Source of the DNA: CAVQCT01 sp964371785
GTDB lineage: Bacteria; Zixibacteria; MSB-5A5; GN15; FEB-12
Direction: 5' to 3'
DNA: 64,000 bases
NCBI GenBank assembly: GCA_964371785.1
Contig: CAYJOL010000002.1
Span: 248,001-312,000, forward strand
This document shows, in pieces, positions 61,140 through 64,000 of this stretch. Position numbers and translations under genes: made by a program. The notes under the pieces were generated by a model, which saw nothing but the letters and a program-made list of their open reading frames with translations, ran no database searches and had not been told where the DNA came from. Each line of letters begins with the position of its first letter. The stretch's first letter is position 1.

Positions 61140-61418
61140 ACTCTTCTCCTCATTCATTCTTGACTCTTCTTGCAGGAGTATAACAAAGGGGTTCTAAAAA
61201 CATCCCAAACGAATTCTTAAAATTCACTTAAAATGAATAAGTGTGAACAAGCGGATGTCAGGATATTATTGTGATGGAAAGTAATCAGGGAAGCTTAGTT
61301 CCGGATACGTACTTGCAGTGTCCGCAGCGAATACGGCGGGACATTCGGAGAAATATTAATGGGGGGACTCATGAGAAGCGGTTTCAATCATTTGAATAAT
61401 CGCATTTGCGTACTCAGC

Positions 61419-61541
61419 CGGGTTTGTATCCACGAATTGGCGACCACAATCCAGATTGCCGAAAAATGTGTACCGGCCGCCACCATCACGGTTGAAAGGT
61501 AATCGTCATGCCGAATTGTAGACGCGATGCAGCTGCGTCAT
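61419..61541 (-). pseudogene. cydA: Degraded cydA fragment
   Basis: On the minus strand this piece is nearly the same as parts of the intact cydA at 55603-56949. 61419-61500 aligns with 56492-56572 (encoding AHFSAIWIVVANSWMQ), and 61497-61533 aligns with 56901-56935 (the N-terminus), so about 330 bp between them are deleted; AAGG is shared at the junction. Roughly 88 percent identical by eye. A remnant ATG is at 61541, but the frame is soon closed (TGA). The rest of the gap 61140-61608 has no other gene. Confidence 0.85.
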
Positions 61542-61608
61542 CCGCGCGAATCATTCTCTTTGCTCACTAACCAGCCTAAAAGTGATATGCGCCGTTTGGT
61601 TCACCAGA

Positions 61609-64000
61609 TTAGCCGGTAAAGAAACTGTTGGTTGACTTTAACAAATCGCCAATCCATTCCTGCTCGTAACGCACCTTGTATTTGACGGCCAGGCTATGCG
61701 CATTGCGAAGTAAGGCCGTAGCATCTTCTGTCGCTTTTCGGGATTTGTCTTTGCTCAGCATGGCTTTCGCCAGCATCCTCATCATCGCCAGACGATGCGG
61801 TGGTTCGGCGTTGTCGCCATGCTTTCTAACCAGGAACGACAATTTATCGAAGTCACGTTGCCTGCCCAGTAGCATGAATTTGCTATAGTGTCTGAAGAAT
61901 GCCACCACTGCGGCCTGTTTCCTCATGCGAAGATTCTTAACAATGACGAGAGTACGGTTTGCCAGCCGGCAACACTCGTCGTATGCTTCCTGGCACTCAG
62001 CGGCTTTCATCTGAGACATAAGCACTACGCATTCCTCGTTTTTCAATTCAGCGCCTTCCGCAATACTCAGGGCACGCCTATAATGTTCGTCAGCGTCCTT
62101 AATCGCCCGGGAGTACAGCGCAATATCACCGAGGTTGCGTTCAGCCATGACCCAGACAAGTTGAAACTTCATCGATGAAGCCAAGTCGCGCGCGGCCGTA
62201 TTGATACTCAACGCTTGAGTATAATCACCAAGCATTACCTTTGTCTTCCCCTGATTTTCCAGCGCCAGCGTGTAGTTCTTCTTATCCTCCACATCCTGGG
62301 CCGCCTTTGCCGCCTCGACAAACCGCTTCATCGCTTCAGTATAATCGCCGCGCGTGAACTGAATCACGCCGAGGTTGTTCAGATTCACCGCAATACTTCC
62401 AAATTCCCCTAATTGCTGATGGAGGCTCAGAGCCTGCTTAAAGCACCTCTCGGCTTCGTCATCGTTGTCCAGCTGGTGTTGCACCAAGCCGATGTTATTG
62501 AGTAACTTAGCTTCGATATCAATCTGACGCTGCCATCGACAAAGCTCGAGCGCCTCATTATAGTGATGTAGCGCCCGGGTGAGTTCTCCTCGTCGATGAT
62601 AAATGACGGCAATCGATTTAACGGCTGCGGCAAGTTTATCCTTTCGCTGCAACTGCTGATTGATCTGCACAACGCGTCGATAGTGCCGCATCGCCTCCTC
62701 ATATTGAGCTTGCGGCTCCAGAGTATCAATCAGAGTTGCAAGCGCCCGAGCTTCAAGTGCTAGATTACCGGCCTGTTTGGAGAGCTCTTTTGCTCGCTCT
62801 GCGTAAAAAGTCGATTTCTCCCAATCGGCCAACCGTAGATACGCCTCCGCCAATGAAAGATTTACCTCGATCTCGATTTCTTTGTGCCCGATGAAGCGGG
62901 AGCTCTGTAACGCCGACTCCAGTTCGCGAACCGCACTTCGATAGTCTCCCTGATGTATGTGAATGCGAGCGAGTCCTATTGACGCGGTCGCCAACCTCGG
63001 CTCCAGCTGAATGGCCTGGCGGAACAGCTCGGCGGCAACCTCGACGTCCGCTGCCGACATCTTGTGCTCGAATAGATACTTGCCGCGCAGATAATACTCA
63101 TATGCCATCGCATCGGGGATCTTTGCCATTGGTTCAGTAATATCTGCTGTCACTTCTTGGACACCCAGAGTCATCAACACACCGGCGGTCAATATCCGCT
63201 TGAGTTCGATCAACTTTATCTGATCTCCCTGCCAGTCAGTCGTCCACATAACCTCACCGTTCGAAGTATCGTGTAACCTGGCGGTTACGACTAACAATCC
63301 GTTCGATAGTGTCATTTCCCCTTCGATCAAGAATCTTACGTCCAGCTGTTTTGCGATCTCCGACGGAACGGCTTCCGAATCCTTGTAGGGCAGGACAGCG
63401 GTCATACTTGATATCCGGATACGCGGGATCCGAGACAACTCAATAACCAGTTCCTCGGCGATACCATAGGCAATGAAATCGTGTTCGGCAGCGCCACGAT
63501 TGCGCAGGCAAAGTACTGCCATAGTAATGAATTTGGGAATTGCCGGGGTAGCTATCGATTCTATCTCCATCGGTCGAAGTTGCTTGCCTTCGAGTATCAG
63601 AGATAAGTCTGTAACGAGCTCGGAAACGCTTTTATATCTCTCTTCCGGCTCCTTCTTTAACGCTCGCGTGACTACATATTGGAGCGTATGCGGCAAATCC
63701 TGCCGATTCTGAGGCAACGGTGAAGGTTCATCGTGCATAATGGCATAAACTACCGAGGCGTCGTACTCACCGGCGAACGGACGTACGCCGGTTAATGCCT
63801 CATAAAGCACAATGCCAAGCGAGAACAAATCAGAACGATAGTCTACCTTTTCACCACGAAGCTGCTCAGGAGACATGTATCTCCAGGTTCCCATCAGCTG
63901 CCCGGGTCGCGTTACTGTACCCTCATCGGCAAATCTCACCAGTCCAAAATCCAGGAGAACTGCCCCTCTCTGTGGATGGATGATTATGTTCTCCGGCTTG
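61609..64000 (-). CDS. Ser/Thr kinase with TolB-like and TPR domains, N-terminus cut by window edge
   Basis: The frame stays open to the right edge, so the kinase N-lobe is missing; at least 796 codons are visible. From the edge: KPENIIIHPQ and DFGLVRF (catalytic loop and activation segment), MSPEQLRG, then the kinase C-lobe. A TolB-N-like domain follows (IAYGIAEELVIELSRIPRIRI, FLIEGEMTLSNGLLVVTARL), as in Ser/Thr kinase and cyclase sensors. The last about 500 residues are roughly ten TPRs (e.g. ALHHYNEALELCRWQ, NNLGVIQFTRGDYTEAMKRF). No transmembrane segment is clear. It resembles regulatory kinases common in Acidobacteria and FCB candidate phyla. Confidence 0.92.
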   Translation of the reverse strand, partial: KPENIIIHPQRGAVLLDFGLVRFADEGTVTRPGQLMGTWRYMSPEQLRGEKVDYRSDLFSLGIVLYEALTGVRPFAGEYDASVVYAIMHDEPSPLPQNRQDLPHTLQYVVTRALKKEPEERYKSVSELVTDLSLILEGKQLRPMEIESIATPAIPKFITMAVLCLRNRGAAEHDFIAYGIAEELVIELSRIPRIRISSMTAVLPYKDSEAVPSEIAKQLDVRFLIEGEMTLSNGLLVVTARLHDTSNGEVMWTTDWQGDQIKLIELKRILTAGVLMTLGVQEVTADITEPMAKIPDAMAYEYYLRGKYLFEHKMSAADVEVAAELFRQAIQLEPRLATASIGLARIHIHQGDYRSAVRELESALQSSRFIGHKEIEIEVNLSLAEAYLRLADWEKSTFYAERAKELSKQAGNLALEARALATLIDTLEPQAQYEEAMRHYRRVVQINQQLQRKDKLAAAVKSIAVIYHRRGELTRALHHYNEALELCRWQRQIDIEAKLLNNIGLVQHQLDNDDEAERCFKQALSLHQQLGEFGSIAVNLNNLGVIQFTRGDYTEAMKRFVEAAKAAQDVEDKKNYTLALENQGKTKVMLGDYTQALSINTAARDLASSMKFQLVWVMAERNLGDIALYSRAIKDADEHYRRALSIAEGAELKNEECVVLMSQMKAAECQEAYDECCRLANRTLVIVKNLRMRKQAAVVAFFRHYSKFMLLGRQRDFDKLSFLVRKHGDNAEPPHRLAMMRMLAKAMLSKDKSRKATEDATALLRNAHSLAVKYKVRYEQEWIGDLLKSTNSFFTG

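Noticed and set aside
61419..61541. Insertion sequence or dispersed repeat
   Set aside because: Both parts align with cydA in the same order and strand, with no inverted ends or transposase.
1..64000. tRNA, rRNA, CRISPR arrays, transposases, prophage genes
   Set aside because: Looked for and none seen by eye; a covariance-model search would be needed to exclude small RNAs.

Overview
The window looks like chromosomal DNA of a Gram-negative, non-model bacterium of the FCB superphylum or a nearby candidate phylum (Zixibacteria-like is my best guess; inference). Reasons: a secreted protein ends in the QNYPNPFNP / FlgD-like C-terminal sorting domain used with type IX secretion; there are several lipoproteins and an RND efflux pump, so an outer membrane; Ser/Thr kinases are fused to TolB-type propellers or TPRs. 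Genes have good Shine-Dalgarno sites and sigma70-like promoters (TTGACN-16/18-TATATT), which argues against Bacteroidota proper. I saw no rRNA, tRNA, CRISPR array or insertion sequence.

Layout. 1-12.1 kb: surface and envelope genes on the minus strand (large beta-rich exported protein, CPBP protease, SnoaL-like protein, FN3/LRR lipoprotein, fatty acid desaturase, HAF-repeat protein with a CLCA-type HExxH site). 12.5-17.7 kb, plus strand: FAD-linked oxidase, Ser/Thr kinase, RRM protein. 17.9-20.5 kb: exported protein with repeats, a poly-Gly run and an S74 chaperone domain. 20.8-25.2 kb: glucoamylase, glucose dehydrogenase and aquaporin operon. 25.4-30.3 kb: lipoprotein plus a compact fatty-acid-synthase cluster (dehydratase, KAS, AcpS, ACP, FabL-like enoyl reductase). 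30.8-35.7 kb: TetR/MFP/RND efflux operon next to a truncated Dps. 36.2-40.5 kb: surface proteins and UvsE.

40.9-51.3 kb is the centrepiece: an 11-gene operon, mostly with overlapping stop and start codons, encoding HdrC, HdrB, the N-terminal half of HdrA, NuoE-like and NuoF-like subunits, a NuoG-like protein fused to the missing C-terminal half of HdrA, MvhD, the small and large subunits of a group 3-type [NiFe] hydrogenase, its maturation protease, and a CxxCxGxG zinc protein. It reads as a soluble H2/NAD(H)/Hdr electron-bifurcating complex whose HdrA flavoprotein is split over two polypeptides. Three copies of an 18-bp palindrome lie between it and a divergent TetR gene.

51.8-61.1 kb is an oxygen-defence block: TetR regulator, Fur/PerR-type regulator, catalase, cytochrome bd (with a Rex-like box), HEAT protein, two-component system, exported rubrerythrin, DUF2231 membrane protein. 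A degraded cydA fragment lies at 61.4-61.5 kb. The right edge cuts a Ser/Thr kinase with TolB-like and TPR domains. Together: a facultative or microaerobic organism that couples H2 and NADH metabolism to a low-potential Hdr module while protecting it from oxygen.
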